Source of the DNA: Isoetes taiwanensis
Lineage: Eukaryota; Streptophyta; Lycopodiopsida; Isoetales; Isoetaceae
NCBI GenBank assembly: GCA_021234155.1
Contig: JAJEKV010000011.1
Span: forward strand, 12,131,255-12,195,254
Reading direction: 5' to 3'
Length of the DNA stretch: 64,000 nt
Positions 35,205-45,838 of the stretch are shown here, piece after piece. The position numbers were made by a program, and so were the translations under genes. The notes beneath the pieces are model-generated. The model was not told the origin of the DNA and ran no database searches. It worked only from the letters and a program-made list of their open reading frames with translations. Positions within the stretch are counted from its first letter, which is position 1. Every line of letters begins with the position of its first letter.

Positions 35205-35700
35205 GAGAGACCCATTTACCTCAAAAATTCGGATATTTTTGCTGGGTTGCTAGACTTTGGAATGACAACAAACTCCTTTTGAAGACACCAACAGATGAGA
35301 ACTTGTGCTGGGGTTTTGTGGTAATGCAGGCTGGCGAATTAGGCAAAAACATGTACACATTTGATTAATATCAGACAATTTTCAGAGTAAAAATTTGAGA
35401 GACCCATTTACCTCAGAATTTCGTATATTCTTGCTGGGTTGCTGCTAGACTTTGGAATGACTTTGGATAAAAAAGACAACAGATTCTTTTTGAAGACACC
35501 AACGGATGAGAACTTGTGTTGGGTTTTGTTGTAATGCTGGCTGGCGAATTAGGCAAAAACCTGTACACATTTGGTTAATATCAGACAACTTTCAAAGTAA
35601 AAAATTCGAGAGACACATTTACCTCAGAATTTTGGATGTTCTTGCTGTGTTGCTAGATTTTGGCTGGGGTTTTGTTGTAATGCTGGCTGGCGAATCAGGG
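35205..35700. repeat. Tandem array, about 2.5 copies of a 190-210 bp unit
   Basis: Units start at 35205, 35397 and 35608 with gagagac-catttacctca. Each contains ttgctgggttgctag and ttgtaatgctggctggcgaa; the third is cut short. The frame is not kept between copies. Confidence 0.85.
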
Positions 35701-35751
35701 AATTTCCTCCAACTGCCGAAATCCTTAGATTCCAACTGTGAACAAGCAAAA

Positions 35752-35862
35752 CTCAAGCCTGCCGAATAATCCCCATTGAGTATCAAATTAGTACATTTAC
35801 GACTGTCGTAGAATCATATAGAGCTAGGGATTGCTTAATGGGGATTATTTGCCAGGCTTAAG
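35752..35862. mobile_element. 111-bp foldback element
   Basis: The ends tcaagcctgccgaataatcc and (reverse complement of right) ttaagcctggcaaataatcc match with three differences, and continue into ccatt on both sides. MITE-like. Confidence 0.6.
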
Positions 35863-36746
35863 TTTTCGAAATAACTTTGAGCATCTTCCCAATCCCGCCT
35901 TTCTTAACCCACCGCCAAACTGCCGCCTTCAATCAAGGAAACCCTAATACGAAAAACAAAAACCCTATTTCGTGGAGAATCCGGCAAATAGAAAACGGTC
36001 CTCTGGATTTCCGGCCCAAAAAAAGACCTTCGTTTAAATTTCCGCCAACAAAAAAGTACGTGTCTAAATTTCCTGTAAAATAAAAAAATAGACGGAAGGG
36101 GTTCCGTCAAAAAATTTTGGAAACCTGTTATTTCTCAAAATTTGTCGGACATATGCTTCTATTCCTCGGAATTTGCTGAACGGAGATCCTTTCACTTGAG
36201 CTAATACCAGTTTTACTATTTTAGTCCAAACAAAGTATACATATACAAATATCATTTCAACAAAGTGCATACATACAGGAGCTTGTTTTGCAGAGCTAGT
36301 AGAAAATTGTTAAGACTTGGGCTGATGCTGATGCAAAGCCTGCGGCTTATGCTCACAAAAGAGTGCCGCTTATGTTGATATTGAAGGAAAAAAGGAACCT
36401 ACTATACGAAAATATGTTGATCTCCTCACGCTGCAAGGAAACAATGTTTCAATCTATCAATAGGTTCTAGTTTGCGTTTCCTAACTGCTCCCATTACCTG
36501 CACTTATTGGGGTGCAGTTATTGATGTTCAAGGGGACCACAGGACCTACTACGTGAAAATATGCTATTTCCTTACTATGCAAAAAAAAAATGGTTCAGTC
36601 TATCAAGAAATGGAAGTGTCGCATGAAAGAAATCAAATTTGTGCACCTTTAGTGACAAACAATAGAATAGAATAGAATAAGGTTTTTAGCGTCCACGGAG
36701 ACCAATTGGCCTATGGGACCCAAACAAAAAAGCGACAAAGCGTATT
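35863..36746. other. Gene-less stretch
   Basis: No recognised gene or repeat apart from a short agaat microsatellite near 36662. Confidence 0.4.
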
Positions 36747-36807
36747 CGCGGCGATTAAAAACCCCGCCCCAAAAGGGTTTTCGAGGGAAAACCTTAGCGA
36801 TAATAAG
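36747..36807. repeat. Hairpin related to the 27653 element
   Basis: It shares gattaaaaaccccgccc and gggttttcgagg-aaaacc with the foldback element at 27653-27733 but has different, weaker outer ends (attcgcg / cgataat). Confidence 0.5.
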
Positions 36808-39800
36808 CATCTTTGGCACACTTTGTACAATTGCATAGGACGGTTCAATACCGTCCCATAGGACACAAACGAGTCCGTGCATCCATAACCTCCTGGAGGT
36901 ATGACCCCAACAAACCCACCGACGCCATAGTCAATAAGCGATGCAACGGCTGGCGGGCACTAATGTCGAACATATCGCTCGGATATGGGCAAATCTTGGG
37001 CGGATCGGAGGGCATGACATTCATCCTCAATCGGCCTGGCGCAACACAGCGGCAAAGCCTTTGCTCTCGTGCTTCCCGAGCCCAATGCCATGTTTCAATG
37101 CGGAGGCGATGTGCCCCCGTGCGAATGGAAGCTATAAGTCTGCGCTTCTTCATGGGCAGCTGGGTGTACGACTACTGGTGTGGGCCTCTTGTGAGCCTAG
37201 GATTGACTTGCTGCTGATAGTGTGCCAGCTTAACGTGCGTCAGAGCCTCTGCATCCTAGAGCTTGCGAAAGAAAGTAGCATCTAGGTACAGTTTAAGTGC
37301 CTCGCGATCTTTCTTTGTCCTGGCCTGGATGCATCTGTTTGCCTGCACACACCAACGTGAGAACCACTGAGCTTGCTTGTCTTTCCAGCAGGATTTCAGG
37401 CGTTGGGGACCCATCGCCGTGGCCAAAGCAAGGTGGGGCAAGCGTGTATCAGCCATAGCTACCACCTTTTGGAAGTAAACGATATGGCGTTCCAATGCAG
37501 CCCGTTGAAGGGGTAGAAAGCTGTCTCACGGGTAGGATGCGACGCGGGCTGCGGACTTCACCCCGGGGCCCGTGCCAAGAAGGCCTTACGCACCTGCCGA
37601 GGTCATTCCGTGTTGAGGGATATCACGGACCCCACACTTATGCCCCATACAAAGGGACGGCTCAACCAAGGCCGAAACAAATGTGACTGGTGACCCCAGG
37701 CATACAATTCTGCCTTGTGGCTGTTGTTCTGCATGGCATATGTATAACAACAGCCACAAGGCCTATGAGCATGCCTCGTACAGCCTATATACTGCATTAC
37801 GCAAGTCGGGGGTCCCCGGTACTGCGCAATCTGTCCCCACGGCTTGTTGCGTGGGTACTGTGTCGAGCGCTTTTGCAAAATCCCGCGAAACAACGATGCG
37901 TTACTGCGGCGATTCCTGCTATCCTCAATCAATGTCTTGAGTGAAGATGTGATCAATGGTGGAATGTTTGGGCGAAAACCTGCACGTGTAAGAGCTTCGC
38001 CGCGTCCGTTTCCTCTGCCCATATTGTCGGCCCGCTGCTCAAGGATGCCGATAACAGTTTTGCAAAGAGAGACCACCATAATAGTACGGTAGTTGGCGGG
38101 CATTGAGGGTCCTCTGCTTTGTATATGGGCACTACTCTGCTAGTGGTCCATTGTGTAGGGAAGCCTTCTCGCAATGCTTTATTGAACAATGCCGTGAGGA
38201 CAGGCACCAGTGGAGGCCCAACCCATTTCAGGAGTTCTACCTGCATGCCATCTAAATCTGTTGCCTTCCCATTAGCTAGCCGTTGTAGGCCCATGATGAC
38301 ATCCCCCTCTGTGATAACCAGAGCCATGCCTATCTGTGGAGGGACTGGTGCCCGGCCCCGAGAGTCGTCTACCGCTGCAAGTCTTGTACCCATTGCTCCG
38401 AGGTGATGTTCCCTGTGGGCTGTGCAGGCTTGCTCAAGACCCTTCTCCAGAATGTCCTGGGGTGCCGGTCCAGGAGACCAAACATCTGTTGCTGATGCTC
38501 TACGAGGTATCTGGCCTTCTTGTTTTTGAGAAAGGAGCGGTATTGACTGACGGCCTGTGGGCGGAGACGGGATCAGTGACTTACCGGAGTGTGCGTTTGA
38601 GCTCCCGACACTCATCATCAAACCATCTGTTACAGGGGAAGGTGGTGGTGCCTGAGGTTCGCCGTGAGCGGCCTCTCCCAAAGCATATTTCCGCTTGGCC
38701 GTCGAAGCGGTGAGTCGGTGGCGGTGCTCTTGAAGTGTGGGGAGTTGCAACAGTCTCGCCAGATCATGCTCAAGCAGCTGGGCATAGGTCCCCTGCGATT
38801 AAGTAGTCCGCCGCAGGGGGCACCCGGTGTGTTGAGGCAGTAGATGCACGGGGGGGCTCCCAATGGAGATGCATGAACAGGGGCCGGTGGTCCGAGTCTA
38901 CTTCCTCATCCCGAGTGTCTGTCCCGATGGAAAAATGAGTAACCAGGTGTAGATCCCGTTCCTCAACCAGCAGATAATCCACTATACTGGAGCCGCCCCC
39001 TTGGTTCTCCTGTCTACAAGTGCAGCAGCTGGAAGACGACCATTGTGCCAACCCATTACAAATAACCAAGTCAAAAATACTACCCAGCAACAACAATTGC
39101 CTGCCATAGCACGAAATATGGCTGTCGTCTGATATCCTTGACCAAGCCACCTCTGCGGGGTTCAACTGCAAGACGTCCTCTGCCAGGGGCTCAAATTTTG
39201 GAACACCTTTCGGCTCTGTCGTGCATTTGAAGTCGCCAAACAACATAACCCTGCCCAACTGTTTGTGTTGTTGTATGTCATCATATAGATCGACATATGG
39301 CTCTAATCGATCCACATCCGAATGAGTGTTATAAAAGTTGCTCTCGGCATGTGGAAAGTAGCATGCTGCTATGAGGAGAGTGTCGCCACTGTCATGCTGC
39401 ACGCGCACCCACAAGTAGCGATTGTACCTGTCTATTTTGTGCAACGAGGCCGAAGTGCCTCAAGGTTGCCGCGGTAGTAGCGAGCAACTCCATGCCCTGC
39501 CCTAAACTTGCTGTGCACTCATTGAACACCGAAATGCGATAGCTGGGAGGTCCCAGAGTGCAGCCTCGCATGCTCTCATGTTTCCATGAGGAAAATGAGA
39601 TCCATATCCGGTGCAATAGAGTTGAGACTCGTCTTTCTCTCAGGGGAAGCCCCACGCCCAAAGACACCATCCGGAGGCATAGTTCCTATTTGTTGGCATT
39701 GATGTGGGCCTTCGATGATCTGCCCGGTTGTAGGGGAGCGATTAGGTGGCGCATGAGCAGCCGATCCGGGCGGCGGGGGCGCAGAGGTGCGATGGGGTAT

Positions 39801-39983
39801 GCGGCAGCAGAAGCAGCAGCAGCAGCTAGGAGCGAGTGGCGGCGGCGATGCATTGCATCGGCGACCTCGGTAAACACCGGCCGAAAATCACGCTTGCCCC
39901 GGACAAGGCACTGCGGCCCCCCTCTACAGCGGGCGTCCCTCGACTGGGCGGTAGCTGCCGGGGACTCTGTTGCATCGGGGTGA
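36808..39983 (-). pseudogene. Second LINE, ORF2 remnant (endonuclease, partial RT)
   Basis: The endonuclease/exonuclease/phosphatase domain is clear at 39444-38770: VMLFGDFKC, SIVDYLLVEE and the catalytic SDHRPLFMHLHW. The RT follows: GLQRLANGKATDLDGMQ and FPTQWTTSRVVPIYKAEDP (38750-37953), then YRTIMVVSLCKTVIG and, in another frame near 37900, motif A (SRDFAKALDTVP). The rest of the palm, including the expected FADD box, is missing; a 51-bp hairpin lies just after motif A. The carboxy-terminal part survives as GAHRLRIETWHWA (about 37110) and cysteine-rich remnants. Several frame changes and the deletion make it dead. It belongs with the coiled-coil ORF1 upstream. Confidence 0.8.
37712..37762. 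repeat. 51-bp perfect hairpin inside the LINE RT
   Basis: gccttgtggctgttgtt and its exact reverse complement are separated by 17 bases. It sits at the point where the RT palm is interrupted, so it may be a small foldback insertion or a scar of the deletion. Confidence 0.7.
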
Positions 39984-41175
39984 GATCTGGTCGACATACA
40001 GGCAGTCCCCTTGATTTGCCTACTCGGCCGGGGATGGCCTCCGCGTACTTTCGCATATGCGCCGCGTGAAGGTGACAATGCGCGGGCGATCTGTGCATTG
40101 AGTCCCAAGGCGGCTTGCTCTAGCAATGTGTACCGTAGTCGGGAATGCCATTCGAGATAGGATCTCATCCTGAATGCGTTTGGTGAGATCTTCTCCTGCC
40201 TCCTCCGAGAGTCCACGCACCACCACATTATGGCGTCGGCGGCTCTGCTCCTGCTGCTCACTGGGTCGAGGGGCAACATTAGCTGTCCCAGCAGGTGACG
40301 CCTATTGGCTGGAGTGTGTGGGCTGCTCACAGCGAGGGCAGTGTGGTGTGGGAGATGGAGGAGGTGGTGGTGTGCAATGCACTTTGTTTGGCGACATGTG
40401 GACTGTGGGGGCGCGCGGCGCTTGGATGTCCCACGTGTTTAGGCCTCTGCCGCACGAGTCGGGAGCCTAGCTCCTGTTGGAATCTCTGCTGCGTGGCCAA
40501 CTCATTTGTGCAGTGCCGCAAGTGTTCATGGATCTCAGCATGGAGGCCGTTGCCTTGCTGGGCAATGGTTGCTTTGAGCTCCTGAATCTTCTGATCTTGT
40601 GTCCCAGCCCTACTCTGCAGGGTTCTCAGCTCTGCACGGGCGGCTTCGGCGATGGCTCCGGACATTTTAGTATCCGCGGTGGCATACCCCTCAGCTTCCG
40701 ACTTGAGGCGGGAAATAGTTGCCACTGTATCTTGCTCAACATCCTGCTTGTCGCATGCCATAGTCTCCATGGTGGTGAGGAGGGAATCCACGCGAGCTCG
40801 CAAGTCGGCAAGGCCCTGCTTATCCTGTTGCCTCTAAAAGTGGGCCAAGCGAAGCCCGTCTTCTAACTGCTGCATGCGGGTCTCCATGTCTGCAACCCAT
40901 TGCCTTTCCGCTGCCAACTGTCTTTTGAGCACATGGTATGCTGAGGACTGTATCTCTGCTATCAATCCGGCAATCCGGGCTTTGTTACTCTCGATCTGTT
41001 CCTCCAGCTGTTTCATGGCCCTCGTCTGCGCCTGTGTCGGGCTTGAGCAGCCTTCATCCATCTCCCGAGTCAATCTCATAGATTGGGCCTTCGCCCGGGC
41101 TTCCCTCCTCATGGAAGAGGTTTCTCCCTTGTCTTTGGTATCTGACCGGGGCCGTTTTCGCGGTGGCCCCTCCCC

Positions 41176-41979
41176 TGATATGGGCATGCTAGGGGGAGTG
41201 GTCCAGGAAAAAAAAAGAGACTAAGGCAATGGGGCATTTGGAAAAACAATGGTTACAAGGCAAAGAAAAGGGGCAAGATATCCTAATCAACCATTAACCT
41301 ATAAGAAAAGGGAAAAGCCTTATTTTAGGGAAAAAGGCAAATATCAAAATAGGTTCACACAAGTTTTGGGCCAACTATTTTTGCAACAAAAAGGGGTGGA
41401 TCGAAATAGTGAAGCCGCACCTTTTTCTCCGACAAAAAGGTTTGATTTGGGCTATAACATGGAATAACGATCAGTTCACGGTGGCAGCAAAAACTTCAAA
41501 CTTAACTTTCGGCTCCTGCAGAATCCGGCAACCTATAAATCTTCAACTCGGCTCCAGCAAAACCGGTCCCTGATTGCTGTTGCTTAAGTCCGACCTGCTT
41601 CACTCCGTTTGAGACGAGGATCTTGCAAGCGGGGCTTCTGGATCTGTTTTGACTGCTGGCTTTCCTGATAAGTCCAAGATTGAATCCAATTCTCTTCCTT
41701 GGTGGTTGGATTGAGCCCATCTAAGCCAATACTGTTGTAGATTGGATTGATCATAAGCTGAAGGGGATAATAGGCTGTGATCAATTCCTTTCATTCTTTT
41801 CCCTTGGAAATTGCCTTAGTTCTTTTTCTGGATCCGGTTGGGTGGAAACTGGATGCCCAATCTTCCGGTTGTGGAAACCAAGCTATTTGTTCCTATCAAA
41901 AGATTGTTTCTTCTTTATATTGTCTATACAACTGTTGTTCTAAGTAGTTACGTCTTTAAGTTTCCCTTAAAGCGTATCA
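41176..41979 (+). repeat. 5' LTR, 804 bp
   Basis: Starts TGATATGGG and ends GCGTATCA, so its ends are TGATA/TATCA. It matches 43687-44476 apart from small indels, for example aggcaaatatcaaaatagg (about 41335) which is absent from the other copy. Confidence 0.92.
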
Positions 41980-41981
41980 AG

Positions 41982-41993
41982 TGGTATCAGAGC
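41982..41993 (+). promoter_or_regulatory. Primer-binding site, initiator-Met tRNA type
   Basis: TGGTATCAGAGC, 2 bp after the 5' LTR, is complementary to the 3' end of plant initiator methionine tRNA, the usual minus-strand primer. Confidence 0.9.
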
Positions 41994-42016
41994 CTATCGA
42001 TCCTCATATATGATCA

Positions 42017-43206
42017 ATGGCCCAACGCTTCAATGTTACTGAAGCACAATATCAGCAAGCCTTGTCTAATGCTGGTTATATTGCATTCCAGTTAGCATTG
42101 CCCACGCCTAGCAGTCAGCAAGAGTATGACAGGCAAGTGGAATTGTTGTCTATTCTATACCGCTTCCTTCCAGATATTTATTTGCAACCTTCGCAACCTC
42201 CTTTGCCTAATAGTCCTCCTCCAGTAATTCCTCCACCGCCACCTAAGCTGAGAAAGTGGTTAGAGAAAGCAGACATGCCGTCTTTCAAAGGGGGAAAGAC
42301 AAAGCCTGTCAAGGTTGTCAGTTTTGAACGAGTGCAGGCAACAGATGTGGAAAGACTCCAAGCCATGGACACTTACTTGAAAGATCGAGCTCAAGCATGG
42401 TGACAAGGCAGACGAGAATGTGATCCCAGGATCAATAATTGGGAAAGTTTCAAAACGGCTTTTGAAGCACATTATTTACCCTCTAACTATCACAGTGAGT
42501 TACGCAGGGAATGGGATCGTCTGAAACAGGGGGAAACTGATCCTACACTTCCAAATTCACTCATTTAGCGGCATTAATAAGGAATCTGGATGGGAAAGAG
42601 CTTCTGAGAAAATATGTCAGCGGATGTAGGGATGATATTTATGCGGAAATGGAAATATTTCACCCTAAAGATTTAAATGAAGCCATAAAACTAGCATCCG
42701 CAGTGGAGCGGAAACTAGATCCAAAGTCTAGGAAGTTTGATATTTGGGATGAGGAAACTTCAGATCAAGAGGACAAAAAGAGTAGCAAAGAGAAAAACGG
42801 AAGTAAGGAATCTTCCAAGAACTTCAAGAGGAAGAGAAATAATGGCAATGGTAATGGTTCCGAAAGGAAGCGTGAGGAGGGAAGTCAAATTAGACTACGG
42901 AAGGAAACTAAGGAACCAAAGGGAGGATGCTATAGATGCGGAGGAAATCATTTCCTAAGGGATTGCCCGTTTGAAGAAGGGGGGGTCACAAAAGTTGAAC
43001 CATCTAAACCTCAAAAGGGTGTACAAATGCATGTTATTGAAGGTCCTAAGCCTGTAGTTGTACAAATGCATGCTATTGAAGGTCCCAAGCCCGTGGAGGA
43101 TATACCTGAGACCTCTAAAGCTGCTGACGAGCGGAAGAAAGATGAGGAACGGGCAAAGGCTATTGCCAAAGAACGGAGGTGGCTCCAAATTGGAACTATG
43201 GGGTAA
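42017..43206 (+). pseudogene. Gag protein with CCHC zinc knuckle, disrupted
   Basis: The frame opens at 42017 (MAQRFNVTEAQY), with a proline-rich stretch and the capsid-like region WLEKADMPSFKGG. It meets a TGA at 42401-42403 after AQAW (probably a former TGG), continues in frame through FKTAFEAHYLP, and shifts frame near 42550. The second part (42649-43206) has FHPKDLNEAIKLASAVE, a lysine/asparagine-rich linker and a zinc knuckle CYRCGGNHFLRDC (C-X2-C-X4-H-X4-C), followed by a duplicated MHxIEGPKPV motif. Gag would form the particle and bind element RNA through the knuckle. With one stop and one frameshift this copy is not expected to make full Gag, although the 185-codon knuckle part stays open. 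Confidence 0.85.
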
Positions 43207-43385
43207 AAATCGTAAAAATTTACATCTCTTATGATAAGATTTGTAAGATTTGATTTGATTTGTAAGATTTAATTTTTATGTGGAATGAAAATTAAATTAT
43301 TATGAAAGCATGGTGCATTAGATGTAAATTTTTGAAAGGTGGTAATTGTTGTTATAGCACAATAGACCTAACAAAAATTACATCA

Positions 43386-43554
43386 GTATCGCGGAGATAC
43401 AATTAAGTAGTACCGCGAAGGTACGAAAAATACTAATGTATCGCGGAGATACAATAGTTTAATATCGTGGAGATACTATCAAGTAGTACCGCGGAGGTAC
43501 GAACGATAACGATGTACCGCGGAGGTACAAGGATATATCGTACTGTGGAAGTAC
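43386..43554 (+). repeat. Array of seven covarying 15-base hairpins
   Basis: Copies start at 43386, 43410, 43438, 43462, 43486, 43514 and 43540, so spacing is 24-28 bp. Each is a 5-bp stem with a 5-base centre GCGGA (or GCGAA, GTGGA). The arms vary together: GTATC/GATAC, GTACC/GGTAC, GTACT/AGTAC; only the fourth copy has one outer mismatch. The last copy is extended by an outer GGATAT/ATATCC pair. The array lies between gag and the polypurine tract. Confidence 0.9.
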
Positions 43555-43672
43555 GCGGATATCCATAACTATTTCTTGAATTTGCAGAACCTTCAGACGC
43601 ATGGGAGCAACCACTTTAAGAAGGGATGGGCCCCACTGAAGCGTCTCTGGAAGATCGCGAACGATCTTCTTT

Positions 43673-43686
43673 AAGAAGGGATGGAT
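43673..43686 (+). promoter_or_regulatory. Polypurine tract before the 3' LTR
   Basis: aagaagggatggat directly precedes the 3' LTR start. This is the expected place for plus-strand priming. A similar aagaagggatggg occurs at 43618. Confidence 0.65.
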
Positions 43687-44476
43687 TGATATGGGGCATG
43701 CTAGGGGGAGTGGTCCAGGAAAAAAAAGAGACTAAGGCAATGGGGCATTTGGAAAAACAATGGTTACAAGGCAAAGAAAAGGGGCAAGATATCCTAATCA
43801 ACCATTACCCTATAAGAAAAGGGAAAAGCCTTATTTTAGGGAAAAAGGGTTCACGCAAGTTTTGGGCCAACTATTTTTGCAACAAAAAGGGGTGGATCGA
43901 AATAGTGAAGCCGTACCTTTTTCTCCGACAAAAGGTCTGATTTGGGCTATAACAGGGAATAAGGATCAGTTCACGGTGGCAGCAAAAACTTCAAACTTAA
44001 CTTTCGGCTCCTGCCGGAAATCACGGCGACCAAATCTTCAACTTCGGCTCCAAAGAAAACCGGTCCACGATTCTTTGTTGCTTAAGTCCGACCTGCTTCA
44101 CTCCGTTTGAGATGAGGATCTTGCAAGCGGGGCTTCTGGATCTGCTTTGACTGCTGGCTTTCCTGATAAGTCAAAGATTGAATCCAATTCTCTTCCTTGG
44201 TGGTTGGATTGAGCCCATCTAAGCTAATACTGTTGTAGATTGGATTGATCATAAGCTGAAGGGGATAATAGACTGTGATCAATTCCTTTCATTCTTTTCC
44301 CTTGGAAATTGCCTGTTCTTTTTCTGGATCCCGGTTGGGTGGAAACTGGATGCCCAATCTTCTGGTTGTGGAAACCAAGCTATTTGTTCCCATCAAAAGA
44401 TTGTTTCTTCTTTATCTTGTCTATACAACTGTTGTTCTAAGTAGTTACGTCTTTAAGTTTCCCTTAAAGCGTATCA
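43687..44476 (+). repeat. 3' LTR, 790 bp
   Basis: Same ends as the 5' LTR (TGATATGGG...GCGTATCA), followed by the TCCCC target duplication. Confidence 0.92.
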
Positions 44477-44837
44477 TCCCCCTGGTTCTCCCAGGTGGGC
44501 TGGGGCTGGGGTTGGGGCTGGGGCTGAGGCTGAGGAATGTCTCCCTCCAAATGGGGGTCTGGGCAAGGGGCTACAGAAGCGGCCATGAAGTTGTATGGTA
44601 TGGATGGGGGTTAAAGAATTAAAGTGCTATGAAGAATTGAAAGATGTTTAAAAGCATAAACGATGCCCGCCCTCGGTGGGGGGAGGGAGGGAGGGTTCAA
44701 CCACAGTGGAGGTTGATTCCGTCCTTTCTTTGTCGGAATACTTTTGGTATGGGCTTGGTTTGAATGAGCTTTTTGGAATAGGTTGAAATGAAAAAGGAAG
44801 AACACAAAAAAGGAAGATCCAGTGTTTTAGAATCTGG

Positions 44838-45612
44838 AGCACTCTATTGGCGCGCCATGAGAAGGAAGATCCAGCGCATTTCGAGTGCTTTCGAATTTGG
44901 AGCACTCTATTGGCGCGCCATGAGAAGGAAGAGCAGGCGTGGAGCACTCTATTGGCGCGCCATGGGAAGGAAGAGCAGGCGACAGATCCAGCGTAGGCGT
45001 GGAGCACTCTATTGGCGCGACAGATCCCGCGTAGGCATGGAGCACTCTATTGGCGCGACATGGGAAGGAAGAGCAGCATGCAGATCCAGTAAGCGTGGAG
45101 CACGGCGAGCGTGTGGGAGCACTCTATTGGCGCGCCATAGGAAGGAAGAGCAGGCGACAGATCCAGCGTGGGCGTGGAGCACTCTATTGGCGCGACAGAT
45201 CCAGCGTAGGCGTGGAGCACTCTATTGGCCTGGAGCACTCTATTGGTGCACCATGAGAAGGAAGAACTGTATTGGCGCGCCATGGGAAGGAAGAGCATGA
45301 CCCGGATCCAAAGATAGGCGGAGAGCACTCTATTGGCGCGACAGATTCAAATAGAGGCGTGGAGCACTCTATTGGCGTGGAGCACTCTATTGGCATGCCA
45401 TGGGAAGGAAGAGCAAGCGGCGAGATCCAAATAGGTGTGGAGCACTCTATTGGCGCGACAGATCCAGCGTAGGCATGGAGCACTTTATTGGCGCGACAGA
45501 TCCAGCGTAGGCGTGGAGCACTTTATTGGCGCGCGCCATGGGAAGGAAGAGCAGGCGACAGATCCAGCGTATTTTGAGTGTTCTAGAATCTGGAGCACTC
45601 TATTGGCGCGCC
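44838..45612. repeat. Minisatellite built on GGAGCACTCTATTGGCGCG
   Basis: About 17 copies of the core, joined by variable pieces such as ccatgggaaggaagagcagg and acagatccagcgtaggc, in 775 bp. Many units contain the 8-bp palindrome GGCGCGCC. Open frames run through it on both strands only because the units lack stops. It begins about 250 bp upstream of the LINE ORF1 start, so it may be part of the LINE 5' region. Confidence 0.9.
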
Positions 45613-45639
45613 ATGGGTCGCCTTGATAAGTTGTAGAGG

Positions 45640-45838
45640 GAAAGAAGGCTAGAGAGACATAGCAGAGAGAGAAAGAAGGCTACAGAGACAGTGGAAAAAG
45701 AGGAGAAGGAAAGAGAAGGCTAGAGAGAGAATGCGAGCCAAAGAGAGCTAGAGAGAGAATGCGAGCTAAAAAGAGCTAGAGAGAGAATGTGAGCAAGGCG
45801 CTAGAGAGAGAATGTGAGCAAGGCGCTAGAGAAAGAAT
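45640..45838. repeat. Purine-rich tandem repeats (gctagagagagaatgygagc)
   Basis: At least four near-identical 20-30 bp units at the right end, preceded by degenerate gaaagaaggctagagagac units. The plus strand is nearly all purine; the minus strand is CT-rich, as in many plant 5' leaders. Confidence 0.8.

Larger units (their letters stand above)
41176..44476 (+). mobile_element. Non-autonomous gag-only LTR retrotransposon
   Basis: Complete element of 3.3 kb: 5' LTR, primer-binding site, degraded gag with zinc knuckle, a structured 3' non-coding region, polypurine tract and 3' LTR. TCCCC occurs directly before (41171-41175) and directly after (44477-44481), a perfect 5-bp target duplication. 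There is no protease, integrase or reverse transcriptase, so it would depend on another element, as described for TR-GAG-type elements. It is inserted in the LINE ORF1, on the opposite strand. The two LTRs are very alike, so the insertion is fairly young. Confidence 0.92.
40020..44586 (-). pseudogene. Second LINE, ORF1 (coiled coil plus RRM-like domain), split by an LTR element
   Basis: The start is the ATG at 44586: a proline/glutamine-rich amino end (PQPQPQPQPQPQP), running to the target site at 44477. An LTR retrotransposon then intervenes, and the frame resumes at 41175 with a basic stretch (PRKRPRSDTKDKG). Taking the element and one target copy away keeps the reading frame. Next come long heptad-rich coiled coils (41187-40834, then 40803-40327) separated by one stop after RLAHF. 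After a frame change follows an L1-ORF1-like RNA-binding segment at 40226-40020: VVRGLSEEAGEDL and then RASRLGTQCTDRPRIV. This matches LINE ORF1 proteins, which bind their own RNA as trimers. Besides the insertion it has one stop and one or more frameshifts. Confidence 0.75.

Noticed and set aside
39686-40330. 214-codon minus-strand frame as a separate gene
   Set aside because: The RRM-like ORF1 sequence is read in a different frame here; this frame is low-complexity (alanine/arginine) and overlaps it.
39558-40470. Plus-strand frames of 90-140 codons opposite the LINE
   Set aside because: They are antisense to the LINE ORF1/ORF2 junction, in GC-rich sequence where stops are rare.
43386-43554. 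Regularly spaced palindromic repeats as a CRISPR array
   Set aside because: Units are only 15 bp with 9-13 bp spacers, in a plant retrotransposon; there are no cas genes and no leader. A structured RNA or protein-site array fits better.
44788-45626. Long open frames on both strands of the minisatellite
   Set aside because: They are repeats of the same few residues and exist only because the unit lacks stops; open on both strands, with no domain.
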